64,000 nt of DNA from Paractinoplanes rishiriensis (GTDB lineage Bacteria; Actinomycetota; Actinomycetes; Mycobacteriales; Micromonosporaceae): NCBI RefSeq assembly GCF_016862375.1, contig NZ_BOMV01000082.1, positions 62,001 through 126,000 on the forward strand, written 5' to 3'. The notes under the pieces were generated by a model, which was not told the DNA's origin, searched no databases, and saw nothing but the letters and a program-made list of their open reading frames with translations. The stretch's first letter is position 1. Every line of letters begins with the position of its first letter. Shown here one piece after another: positions 8,875 to 15,494 of this stretch. The position numbers and the translations under genes were made by a program.

Positions 8875-9474
8875 ATGACGATGGGGAAGAAGGTCGACGA
8901 CCTGCACGACTCGGACGCCTTCCGGCGGCTCCGGGACGTTGAGAAAGTCGCTCGGCGCATCTTCTACAACTCGCCCGACTATGTGCCCGGGCCACTCCAA
9001 CTACCGGCCTTCGCGCGGGAGACGCTCCTCGGCATCTCCGGCCTGCCCGCCTCCGCCGGTGAGGTGGCCGAACTGGTGAGGGTCCGCACCGAGCGGCACG
9101 CGGCGCTGCTTTCCCGAGTGGACGGCGAGGATGCCCCCGAGGTGCAGGTCGTGCTGGATGAGGCCGTGCTGCGCCGGGCGCCGGGCGGATCGGCCACCAT
9201 GCGCCAGCAGATCGAGCACCTCATCGAAATTTCCCGGAAGCCGACGGTACGGATCGGAGTCATCCTGCTCGAGCACGGTCCGCACCCCGGTTTGGCCGGT
9301 TCGTTCGAGATCCACGACGGCGTGGTTTTCATCGAGGGTGCCGACGGCGACCGGATCCTCGAGAGCGACAGCGCTTGGACCGGCATTTTTCAGGACCGGG
9401 CGGCCGACCTGATGACGATGGCCGCGTGGGGCGACGAGGCGCGCAATCTGATGGCCAAGCTGATCAGCGGCTAG
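8875..9474 (+). CDS. DUF5753 protein without helix-turn-helix
   Basis: A 199-residue protein matching the C-terminal DUF5753 effector part of actinobacterial XRE regulators: YVPGPLQLPAFARE near the start, then R-x-x-R-x-x-LL, VVLDEAVLRR, a QIEHL helix and IEGADGDRILES. The usual XRE DNA-binding domain (about 80 residues) is absent, and the GGAGG before the ATG shows that this start is genuine. Candidate operator TGCGTTTTGCA precedes it. The 3' end overlaps a convergent DUF397 gene by 4 bp. It could act as a DNA-free partner or competitor of the full regulator at 9994; that is inference. Confidence 0.82.
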   Translation: MTMGKKVDDLHDSDAFRRLRDVEKVARRIFYNSPDYVPGPLQLPAFARETLLGISGLPASAGEVAELVRVRTERHAALLSRVDGEDAPEVQVVLDEAVLRRAPGGSATMRQQIEHLIEISRKPTVRIGVILLEHGPHPGLAGSFEIHDGVVFIEGADGDRILESDSAWTGIFQDRAADLMTMAAWGDEARNLMAKLISG

Positions 9475-9683
9475 TCGGAGTCCTGGTCGGACGGGATGGA
9501 GGTGCCGTCCTTCAGGTCTGCGATGAAATTCCGGAACTCTTCGACGTCGAAGGCGAGGACAGGTCCCGAGCGGTCCTTGGAGTCGCGCATCAGCACGCGG
9601 TCGCCATCCCTCCTGACCTCGACGCAGTTCCCGCCGCTGCTTCTCCTGCTCTTGTGCCATCCCGACGCGATCCCGTTGTCCAC
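9471..9683 (-). CDS. DUF397 domain protein
   Basis: A 70-residue protein with the DUF397 signature (SGWHKSRRSS, then GNCVEV, then VLMRDSKDR and a terminal FIADLK helix). The GTG at 9683 is chosen because GGGAGG stands 4 nt upstream; an ATG at 9716 lacks a ribosome site. Small DUF397 proteins are typically encoded beside XRE-DUF5753 regulators and are linked in Streptomyces to development and antibiotic control, often as regulator antagonists. Here it is convergent with the HTH-less DUF5753 gene and divergent from the XRE gene. Confidence 0.85.
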   Translation of the reverse strand: MDNGIASGWHKSRRSSGGNCVEVRRDGDRVLMRDSKDRSGPVLAFDVEEFRNFIADLKDGTSIPSDQDSD

Positions 9684-9930
9684 TGTGCCTCCCGTGAACG
9701 GCGAACGGTCGCCCATGGAGTCAATCAGCCATGTCGCATGGGCGGCGTAGTGACGAGTTGAACCCCTCGACTTTGCGCTCGGACCGAACTACCTCATCGG
9801 AGTCGGCCAATCACTTACGGTACCCGATTCCCGGTGTTTCGGATCCTCCGGAGAGTCGGGAGCGCCGTGGGCTGTGCCGCAATGACACTTATCCCATGCG
9901 GTAGGATCCTGCGGGTGGACGTCGGCCACC

Positions 9931-9941
9931 TGCGTTTTGCA
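9931..9941 (+). promoter_or_regulatory. Operator-like motif TGCGTTTTGCA, copy 2
   Basis: Identical 11-mer to the one before the DUF5753 gene, lying in the divergent promoter between the DUF397 and XRE-DUF5753 genes. GATTAAC follows directly and could be part of a promoter. It is a candidate autoregulatory site for the XRE protein. Confidence 0.45.
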
Positions 9942-9993
9942 GATTAACGGTCCTCCGAGCTGACGGCCCGCGGCGGGTGGGGAGGGGAGTGGC

Positions 9994-10905
9994 ATGTCGG
10001 ATGCGTCTGATCGGTCCGTCGTGCCTGCTGGTGACGTGGGGCCAAAGATTGCCAAGGCAAACGTGGCGCAGCGCTTGCGGGCCCTACGTGACGGATTGGG
10101 TCTGAGCGTTGCGGCGGTCGCCAAAGACATGGACTGGTCGGTTTCAAAACTGACCAGAATCGAAAAGGGTGAGGTTTCGATTCAGCCCTTGGAGGTTCGC
10201 GCACTTCTGGGGCTCTACAGCATCAGCGATGAGCATGTCGTCGCGGAATTGTCCCGGCTGGCCCGCACCTCCCGTTCCCGTCAGTGGTACAGCCGCCACC
10301 GGTTGACGGGCGCCTTCGCTGACTTCGTGGCCTACGAGAACGAGGCTGCCGAAATTCAGGTCTGGCAATTGCTTTTCGTTCCCGGATTGCTGCAGACGAG
10401 GGAATACTCGCGAGCCATCACGGCGCGTACGCTGCGTACCGATCCGAACGACGAACAGGTGAAGGCACGAGTGGACCTGCGGGTGGACCGCCAGCAGGCT
10501 TTGTTCGAGCGGCAGCGCGGCGAGAATCCGCCGCACATCACGGCGGTGATCGACGAGTCCGTGCTGCGGCGCCCGACCGGTGGACGCGAGGTCATGGCCC
10601 GCCAGCTCGACCACCTCCTGACCTTGGCCGAGGACCCCGACCGATTCTCCCTCGGCGTGACGCCGCTCGAGCTGGAACACCACTCCGGTATGGGTGGTTC
10701 ATTTGAGCTCCTCAAGTTCTCCGGGAACACGCATGGGGATGTCATGTTTGTCGAGGCCGCGGCGGGGCTGGATTTCCTGCTCTCCGATCCCGAGACAATC
10801 GGCCGGCACAACGCCCTCTTCAAAGATTTGCTCGACTACGGTCGAACGGGAGATCGGGCCTTGCAGATGATCCGGGCCATCCGGGACGAGATGCGGGCGG
10901 GCTGA
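9994..10905 (+). CDS. XRE-family regulator with DUF5753 domain
   Basis: A 303-residue DNA-binding protein. The HTH at about 25-80 reads VAQRLRALRDGLGLSV, then VAKDMDWSVSKLTRIEKGEVSI. The DUF5753 effector domain follows at about 110-295, with QVWQLLFVPGLLQTREYSRAI and VIDESVLRRPTGG. GGAGGGGAG precedes the ATG. It is the only DNA-binding member of the local trio and the obvious candidate to bind the TGCGTTTTGCA motif. Family members such as WhiJ-type proteins repress developmental genes; the local target set is inferred. Confidence 0.93.
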   Translation: MSDASDRSVVPAGDVGPKIAKANVAQRLRALRDGLGLSVAAVAKDMDWSVSKLTRIEKGEVSIQPLEVRALLGLYSISDEHVVAELSRLARTSRSRQWYSRHRLTGAFADFVAYENEAAEIQVWQLLFVPGLLQTREYSRAITARTLRTDPNDEQVKARVDLRVDRQQALFERQRGENPPHITAVIDESVLRRPTGGREVMARQLDHLLTLAEDPDRFSLGVTPLELEHHSGMGGSFELLKFSGNTHGDVMFVEAAAGLDFLLSDPETIGRHNALFKDLLDYGRTGDRALQMIRAIRDEMRAG

Positions 10906-10917
10906 AATCGCGGCCGG

Positions 10918-11367
10918 TCAGGGCCGGAGCGGACGTTTGGCCTCCAAGGCGCGAACGACGGCACGGCGCACTTGCTCGAACACGCGCCGGTTGTCCGAAG
11001 TGAACAACACCACGCGGCGCCCCCGGTGCAGAGCGGTCAGCTCCATGTGGCGAGGATTGCGGCAGTAGTCGATCCAGATCGCCGCGATCAGTCCCGTGGC
11101 GGCTAGCACTCCGGCCGCGCCGAGCAGCCAGCTTGCCGAGCCGTAGAGTGCGGCTACGCCAGCGGCCAGCAGCAGTTCCAGCGTCCCGCAATACAGAGCG
11201 ACGGCACGTGCCGTGTGGGCGTAGAAATAGGCCGGATCCTCGACGACGAGATCGCGAACTCGATAGATCGAGTCGTCCGTCTCGATGTATGTGCCGGTGA
11301 CCACGATGCCTGGTCCCGGGTAGTAGACGGGCTGGTCGGCCTCTGAGGTGTCTGAGTTCAGTGTCAT
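10918..11367 (-). CDS. DUF6232-type membrane protein
   Basis: A 149-residue protein. The N-terminal part contains IVVTGTYIETDDSIYRVRDL. Two adjacent transmembrane segments lie at about 55-75 and 80-98, and the C-terminal cytoplasmic part ends VRRAVVRALEAKRPLRP. I place it in the uncharacterised DUF6232 family from memory. AGGAGGGTCGTC precedes the ATG. Its upstream region holds four tandem operator-like motifs, unusual for so small a gene, suggesting control by the neighbouring XRE regulator. Confidence 0.75.
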   Translation of the reverse strand: MTLNSDTSEADQPVYYPGPGIVVTGTYIETDDSIYRVRDLVVEDPAYFYAHTARAVALYCGTLELLLAAGVAALYGSASWLLGAAGVLAATGLIAAIWIDYCRNPRHMELTALHRGRRVVLFTSDNRRVFEQVRRAVVRALEAKRPLRP

Positions 11368-11430
11368 GACGACCCTCCTGACTGTAAATCGTCAGGCATC
11401 TCTCGGCTATCAGCAACCCTCTATCTACCG

Positions 11431-11514
11431 CCTGCTGTCAGCAGGCGGCTATCTGCGTTACGCAGACAAGGCGATTTGCAACATTCGTTGCGATTTGAAT
11501 CAGTGCGATTTGCG
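11431..11514 (-). promoter_or_regulatory. Cluster of palindromes and repeats upstream of the DUF6232 gene
   Basis: A 15-bp odd palindrome (CCTGCTG-T-CAGCAGG, 11431-11445) is followed by TGCGTTACGCA (11454-11464, a perfect dyad with flanking TC/GA), GGCGATTTGCA (11470-11480), TGCGATTTGAA (11489-11499) and TGCGATTTGCG (11504-11514). Starts are 15-19 bp apart. They resemble TGCGTTTTGCA before the two DUF5753 genes. The array lies 64-147 bp upstream of the DUF6232 start and looks like a multi-site operator. Confidence 0.5.
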
Positions 11515-11613
11515 CCATTGGCGGCCGTTCGCCTCTTGGGACACTGGACGAACGTGTCCTCTCACCTCGGGCGAGCCCGGGGATCCGGCTGCTGCGGCAG
11601 TAAAACGGCAGAC

Positions 11614-11689
11614 TGGCGCGCCCGGCAGGATTCGAACCTGCGACCGACGGATTAGAAGTCCGTTGCTCTATCCGCTGAGCTACGAGCGC
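11614..11689 (-). tRNA. tRNA-Arg (anticodon TCT)
   Basis: A 76-nt cloverleaf on the minus strand. The acceptor arm is GCGCTCG with CGGGCGC, the D-arm GCTC/GAGC, the anticodon stem ACGGA/TCCGT with loop CTTCTAA, and the T-arm GCAGG/CCTGC with TTCGAAT. The discriminator is G and CCA is encoded. It reads AGA codons, which are rare in this genome. It starts only 15 bp after the hydrolase stop on the same strand, so it may be cut from the same transcript or use a promoter inside that gene. Confidence 0.97.
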
Positions 11690-11704
11690 CTGGCCAGGCA
11701 CATA

Positions 11705-12736
11705 CTAGGCGGTCGTCTGGGTCTTGTCGTCTGCCTTGCCGCTCATCGCGTCCTCGGGTGCCGGCGGCACCTCCATCTCGGGGGCTCCGGGTGCCGGGAC
11801 GAACGCCTCCACCCAACGTCCTAGCTCGCGGAACACCTCTGCGCGTACCTCTTTGCCGGAAAGAGTGAGGTCGTGCACGCCGCCGTCGAAACGCGCGATC
11901 GTCACCCGGGTGCCCAGGCGCGGCGCCCAGCGGGCGATGTGTTCCACGTCCAGGACCACGTCGGTGATGCGGGCGTCCTCGGACCAGCCCCGGCCGCGGA
12001 ACGTGCGGGTCGAGCAGGCCACCAGTACGGGGGCGTCGATGGACAGGCCGGCGCGCAGGCGGCGCTGGCCCCGGCGGATCGCGTTCAGCCAGCCGACCGT
12101 CACCGGGAAGCCGGTCAACGGTTTCCAGGCCAGGTCGTAGGTCCACTCGCCACGATGGTCGGCGTGCAGGCTTTCGCCGTACGTGCCCAGTGCGGCCGTC
12201 GGGACCTTCCGGTACGGGGTGCGCCCGCCGATTCCGACCACCGCGGCCATCAGCGGGCGGCGGACCACCCACGGGAAGTTGAAATCGAAGAACGGGCTGT
12301 TCAGAAACAGGCCGTCGATCATCCCGTGCCGCTGACGAGTGTGCGCCCACAGCGCGGTGATCAGGCCGCCGGTGGAGTGGCCGGCCACCAGCATCCGGTC
12401 GTGGCCGTCGTCATGGCGGATGATCCGGGCGGACTCGTCCAGTTCCGGGAAGTAGTCGGCGAGGCTGCGGGCGAAGTTGGGCGTCTGGTGGGGTAGCAGG
12501 CTGCGGCCGTACTTGCGCAGGTCGAGGGCGTAGAAATCCCAGCCGTTCTCGACGAAGAAGTCGGCCAGGTGGGTCTGGAAGAAGTAGTCCACGAAGCCGT
12601 GCACGTAGAGCACCGCGCGCCGGCTGGGCCGGTCGGCTCTGCGGCGCACCAGCGTGGCCACCACCGGGCCCTCGTCGTCGCTGCCCAGGTCGATCGTGTG
12701 CCGCTCGTAGGGCGGTCCCAGGACGTCCGTCTCCAC
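11705..12736 (-). CDS. Alpha/beta hydrolase (serine aminopeptidase/lysophospholipase-like)
   Basis: A 343-residue cytoplasmic hydrolase. The oxyanion region is VLYVHGFVDYFFQ, the nucleophile elbow GHSTGG (Ser near 120), and late Asp and His candidates lie in ITDVVLDVEH and FDGGVHDLTLSG. It resembles S33/Hydrolase_4 monoacylglycerol-lipase-like enzymes; the substrate is not predictable. The C-terminal 30 residues are Pro/Glu-rich and probably disordered. tRNA-Arg follows 15 bp downstream. The gene is divergent from ssb across 159 bp containing ATATCA..TGATAT (12774-12804). Confidence 0.88.
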   Translation of the reverse strand: METDVLGPPYERHTIDLGSDDEGPVVATLVRRRADRPSRRAVLYVHGFVDYFFQTHLADFFVENGWDFYALDLRKYGRSLLPHQTPNFARSLADYFPELDESARIIRHDDGHDRMLVAGHSTGGLITALWAHTRQRHGMIDGLFLNSPFFDFNFPWVVRRPLMAAVVGIGGRTPYRKVPTAALGTYGESLHADHRGEWTYDLAWKPLTGFPVTVGWLNAIRRGQRRLRAGLSIDAPVLVACSTRTFRGRGWSEDARITDVVLDVEHIARWAPRLGTRVTIARFDGGVHDLTLSGKEVRAEVFRELGRWVEAFVPAPGAPEMEVPPAPEDAMSGKADDKTQTTA

Positions 12737-12895
12737 AAGGTCAGGCTACCCATCGGTAAGGCCGCCGGCGCCATATCAGATCCATCGGCTCTTCCGGTGA
12801 TATCCCCAATCCACAGGGTCAAAGTCAAGATCCCCATCCGGTACGCGTCCGGCGCGATGCTCGCCCCGCACAACGTTCCGACACAGGAGGACACC

Positions 12896-13615
12896 TTGTT
12901 TGACACGAATCTCGTGATCGTGGGCAATGTTCTGAATGCTCCCGAATGGCGGCGCATTCAGGGCTCCGGGTCGCTGGTGGCCAATTTCCGGGTGGCGTCC
13001 ACAGCCCGCCGCTTCGACCGGGCCAACAACTGCTGGGTGGACGGCAACCACCTGCGGGTCCGCGTCGTCGCCTGGCGCCGGCTGGCCGAGGGCATCGCGT
13101 CCTCGATCACCGTCGGCGACCCGGTGATCGTCTACGGGCGCGTCTACACCCGGGAATGGAAGGACGACAACGGCAACAACCGGATGTCGTACGAGATGGA
13201 GGCGTTCTCGATCGGGCACGACCTGGCCCGCGGCCGGTCCCAGTTCTTCCGCACCAAGGCCGGTCAGGGCGTCACCATGGTGGAGGACTCCGAGGCCGAG
13301 GCGCTGGTCGGCGGCGAACTGACCGACCCGGTGGGGCCGGACGAGGTGCCGGTTGGTTACGGCGACGGCCTGCCCGACCGGTTCGCCGGCGAGCCGGAAC
13401 CGACTTTCGCCGAGGAACCCGCCGCGGCCGCCTCCCCAGAGTCGGCACCGCCGGAACCGGAGTCGGCACTGCCGGAACCCGAGTCGGCACTGCCGGAACC
13501 CGAGTCGCCGACCGAGGACGAGCTCACGCTCGAGGTCGAGAAGCTGGTCGCCGACACCCCGCCGAGCACCGCCCGGCGTTCGCGGCGCACCAGGCGGGAG
13601 CCGGTCGCGGCCTGA
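12896..13615 (+). CDS. ssb: Single-stranded DNA-binding protein, SsbB/Ssb2-like
   Basis: A 239-residue SSB. The OB fold covers about 1-115: MFDTNLVIVGNVL at the start, then VANFRVASTARR, then GDPVIVYGRVYTREW. The TTG start has AGGAGG 6 nt before it, which settles the choice. The first residues resemble mycobacterial Rv2478c-type second SSBs. The long acidic tail contains three 21-bp DNA repeats (13439-13501) encoding ESAxPEP units. It ends REPVAA and lacks the canonical acidic DDDxPF-like tip that recruits SSB partners, so it may be specialised rather than the main replicative SSB. Confidence 0.93.
   Translation: MFDTNLVIVGNVLNAPEWRRIQGSGSLVANFRVASTARRFDRANNCWVDGNHLRVRVVAWRRLAEGIASSITVGDPVIVYGRVYTREWKDDNGNNRMSYEMEAFSIGHDLARGRSQFFRTKAGQGVTMVEDSEAEALVGGELTDPVGPDEVPVGYGDGLPDRFAGEPEPTFAEEPAAAASPESAPPEPESALPEPESALPEPESPTEDELTLEVEKLVADTPPSTARRSRRTRREPVAA
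13439..13501 (+). repeat. Three tandem 21-bp repeats within ssb
   Basis: Units at 13439-13459, 13460-13480 and 13481-13501 (consensus GAGTCGGCACTGCCGGAACCC), with copies 2 and 3 identical. They keep the reading frame and lengthen the Pro/Glu tail by seven residues per unit. Copy number is likely to vary between strains. Confidence 0.9.
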
Positions 13616-13620
13616 TTCCG

Positions 13621-13672
13621 CCCGGCTCGGCCGGTCCGGCCGGCCGAGCCGGGATTCACCCGTTCGAACGGG
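13621..13672 (+). terminator. Tandem terminator hairpins after ssb
   Basis: A perfect 14-bp stem (13621-13634 with 13640-13653, 5-nt loop) begins 5 bp after the ssb stop. It is followed by a perfect 14-bp palindrome CCCGTTCGAACGGG (13659-13672). There is no T-tract. It is a very stable actinobacterial-type terminator that separates ssb from the next gene. Confidence 0.8.
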
Positions 13673-13759
13673 GGTGGGCCGAACGTTCCGGTGGATCGGA
13701 CCGGCCGGACGAGCCGCCCGGTTGGTCCAGGCGGGCACTCGCCCGGCAGACTGGGCAGC

Positions 13760-14227
13760 GTGCTGTTGAAGGAGATCCGCGCGATCGCGGGCGAGACCCT
13801 CGTGCTTTCACCAGACGACCCGGCCGCCGAAAACGTCAACACCAACTGGTTCGGTGCACCTCCGCACGAGCGTATGGGCCTGTCCGCCGACGAGGTGGTG
13901 ACCGCGTTCGAGGAGACGATCGCGGTGCTGCGCAGTCAGGTCACGGCCCTGCGGCACGACGGCCCGGCGACGTTCTACGTCTGGCACGATCAGCTGGCCG
14001 GGCAGCTCCGCTGTTCGACCGGCTCATGCGCGCAGGACAAGCTGCCGCTCGAGTCGTCGTACCGGTTGACCGGCGACCTGCACGCGATCGTGGTGGAGTT
14101 CCTCCATGACCGCGCGCCGGGAGCGATCGCCTGGGGCGAGATGGAGCCCATCCCGTACTCGGACGGACCGGAGGCCAGCGACGAGGACACGTTTCCGGTC
14201 TGGGTGTGCGACCTGCGGGATCGCTAA
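13760..14227 (+). CDS. Conserved-looking hypothetical protein
   Basis: A 155-residue soluble acidic protein with no recognised domain. It contains the segments NTNWFGAPPHERMGLSADEV, VWHDQLAGQLRCST and YRLTGDLHAIVVEFL. GTG at 13760 is the most upstream start after the ssb terminator; TTG at 13766 is an alternative. No Shine-Dalgarno sequence is clear, so it may be leaderless. It ends 21 bp before cobD and could share its transcript, but nothing in it suggests a cobalamin role. Confidence 0.65.
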   Translation: MLLKEIRAIAGETLVLSPDDPAAENVNTNWFGAPPHERMGLSADEVVTAFEETIAVLRSQVTALRHDGPATFYVWHDQLAGQLRCSTGSCAQDKLPLESSYRLTGDLHAIVVEFLHDRAPGAIAWGEMEPIPYSDGPEASDEDTFPVWVCDLRDR

Positions 14228-14248
14228 AAGGCTTTGGAGGTACGCAGC

Positions 14249-15190
14249 ATGGCGCGGGCCGACGCCGCGGGGCTGGTCGCCGGATACCTGCTCGACGCCG
14301 TGCTCGGCGATCCGCGGCGGTTCCATCCGGTGGCCGGGTTCGGCACTGCCGCGGGTGCGCTGGAACGCCGGATCTACGCCCCCAACCGGCGGGCCGGCGC
14401 GGCCTTCACCACGGCCGCGGTCGGTGCGCCGGTGGCACTGGGCGCAGCGGCCGCGATGCTGACCCGGCGCCGCCCGGTGGCGCGCGCCGCCCTGGTGGCG
14501 GCGGTGACCTGGACCGTGCTGGGCGGCCGCACACTGCGCGCGGAGTCCCGGATCATGGCCGGCCACCTGGAGTCGGGAGACCTGGAAGCGGCCCGCGCTC
14601 GGCTCAACCACCTGTGCGGCCGCGATCCGTCGACACTGGACGCTCCCGACCTGGCCCGGGCCACCGTCGAGTCGGTAGCCGAAAACACGTCGGACGCCGT
14701 GGTGGCGCCGCTGATCTGGGGCGGCCTGCTCGGTCTGCCGGGTTTGCTGGGCTACCGCGCGGCCAACACGCTGGACGCCATGGTCGGGCACCGTTCGCCG
14801 CGATATGCCCGGTTCGGCGCGGCATCGGCGCGGCTCGACGACGCGCTCAACCTCCTGCCGTCCCGGCTGACCGGCCTGCTCACCGCTGCCGTGGCGCCGG
14901 CCGCCGGCGGCTCGTCGAAAGAGAGCCTGCGAGTGTGGCGCCGCGACCGCAACGACCACCCGTCCCCGAACGCGGGCCAGTGCGAGTCAGCGATGGCGGG
15001 CGCGCTGGGCGTCCGGTTGGGCGGGCGAAATGTCTACTTCGGACGCAGCGAGGTGCGCCCGTTCCTGGGCGACGGCCCCCGCCCGTCGGCCGGACATTTA
15101 CGGCGAGCGGCCCGCATTTCCGGCGCAGTGGGCGCCGCCGCGGCGCTGCTGGGTGCCGGCTTGGCGCTGGCCCGGCGGGCGCGGCGATGA
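14249..15190 (+). CDS. cobD: Adenosylcobinamide-phosphate synthase CobD/CbiB
   Basis: A 313-residue integral membrane enzyme that attaches aminopropanol (phosphate) to adenosylcobyric acid to form adenosylcobinamide (phosphate). Family marks are the N-terminal DAVLGDPRRFHPV, AESRIMAGHLESGDLEAAR, VESVAENTSDAVVAPL, RAANTLDAMVGHR and SPNAGQCESAMAGAL. GGAGG stands 8 nt before the ATG at 14249. It starts the first cobalamin patch and is followed after a 304-bp structured gap by cobQ. No cobalamin riboswitch fits in the short leader. Confidence 0.95.
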   Translation: MARADAAGLVAGYLLDAVLGDPRRFHPVAGFGTAAGALERRIYAPNRRAGAAFTTAAVGAPVALGAAAAMLTRRRPVARAALVAAVTWTVLGGRTLRAESRIMAGHLESGDLEAARARLNHLCGRDPSTLDAPDLARATVESVAENTSDAVVAPLIWGGLLGLPGLLGYRAANTLDAMVGHRSPRYARFGAASARLDDALNLLPSRLTGLLTAAVAPAAGGSSKESLRVWRRDRNDHPSPNAGQCESAMAGALGVRLGGRNVYFGRSEVRPFLGDGPRPSAGHLRRAARISGAVGAAAALLGAGLALARRARR

Positions 15191-15494
15191 GTAGCGCGGT
15201 CGCCGTCCTGGGAAGTGGACGATCGTTCCACAATCCGGCATCGACGGTCGTGCAATACGTGCATACCGGCAATATCGCCGCTCGATGCGCAGATCTTGTC
15301 GAGTTGCCGTTCCGCAGAAACACAAACTCCACAAGATCTGGAGTCGGGCGGCAGCCGGGGCGGCGAGGAGAGCGTGAGCGCGGGCCGGAAAGCGGCCCGG
15401 AGTGCGGGCGGCAACGAGTCGCGGAGGGCTGGCCGCATCGAGTGCCGGCGTGCGGGCGGCATCGAGTGGCGCTGGGTTTCTGGGCGGTGCTTCG
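15191..15494 (+). other. Structured 304-bp gap between cobD and cobQ
   Basis: No convincing gene. It holds several dyads: GTGGACGATCGTTCCAC (15215-15231, near-palindrome), and a long stem pairing 15291-15305 with 15325-15339 (15 positions, one C-C mismatch, 19-nt loop) that includes AGATCTTGT/ACAAGATCT. A second hairpin, ACTCCA (15326-15331) with TGGAGT (15339-15344), uses the same bases, so the two are mutually exclusive. The second half repeats GGCATCGAGTG-like strings close to the cobQ start. It may be an attenuator or a palindromic repeat element. Confidence 0.6.

Noticed and set aside
8690..11700. The XRE/DUF397 segment as an integrated mobile element at tRNA-Arg
   Set aside because: No integrase, transposase or relaxase and no second copy of the tRNA 3' end was found in the window, so mobility is not claimed.
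11438..11701. An 87-codon ORF across tRNA-Arg
   Set aside because: Its VAQRIEQRTSNPSVAGSNPA-type product is the usual artefact of translating a tRNA gene.
13439..13501. Tandem repeats in ssb as a CRISPR-like array
   Set aside because: Units are contiguous 21-bp in-frame repeats without spacers and no cas gene is nearby.
13659..13672. Second LexA box at CCCGTTCGAACGGG
   Set aside because: The palindrome contains GTTCGAAC but lacks the TCGAAC-N4-GTTCGA spacing; it is better read as part of the ssb terminator.
14228..14248. Possible cobalamin riboswitch before the cobalamin genes
   Set aside because: The gaps before cobD (21 bp), cobC (76 bp) and cobB (about 110 bp) are too short for a full cobalamin riboswitch, and no B12-box-like core was seen.
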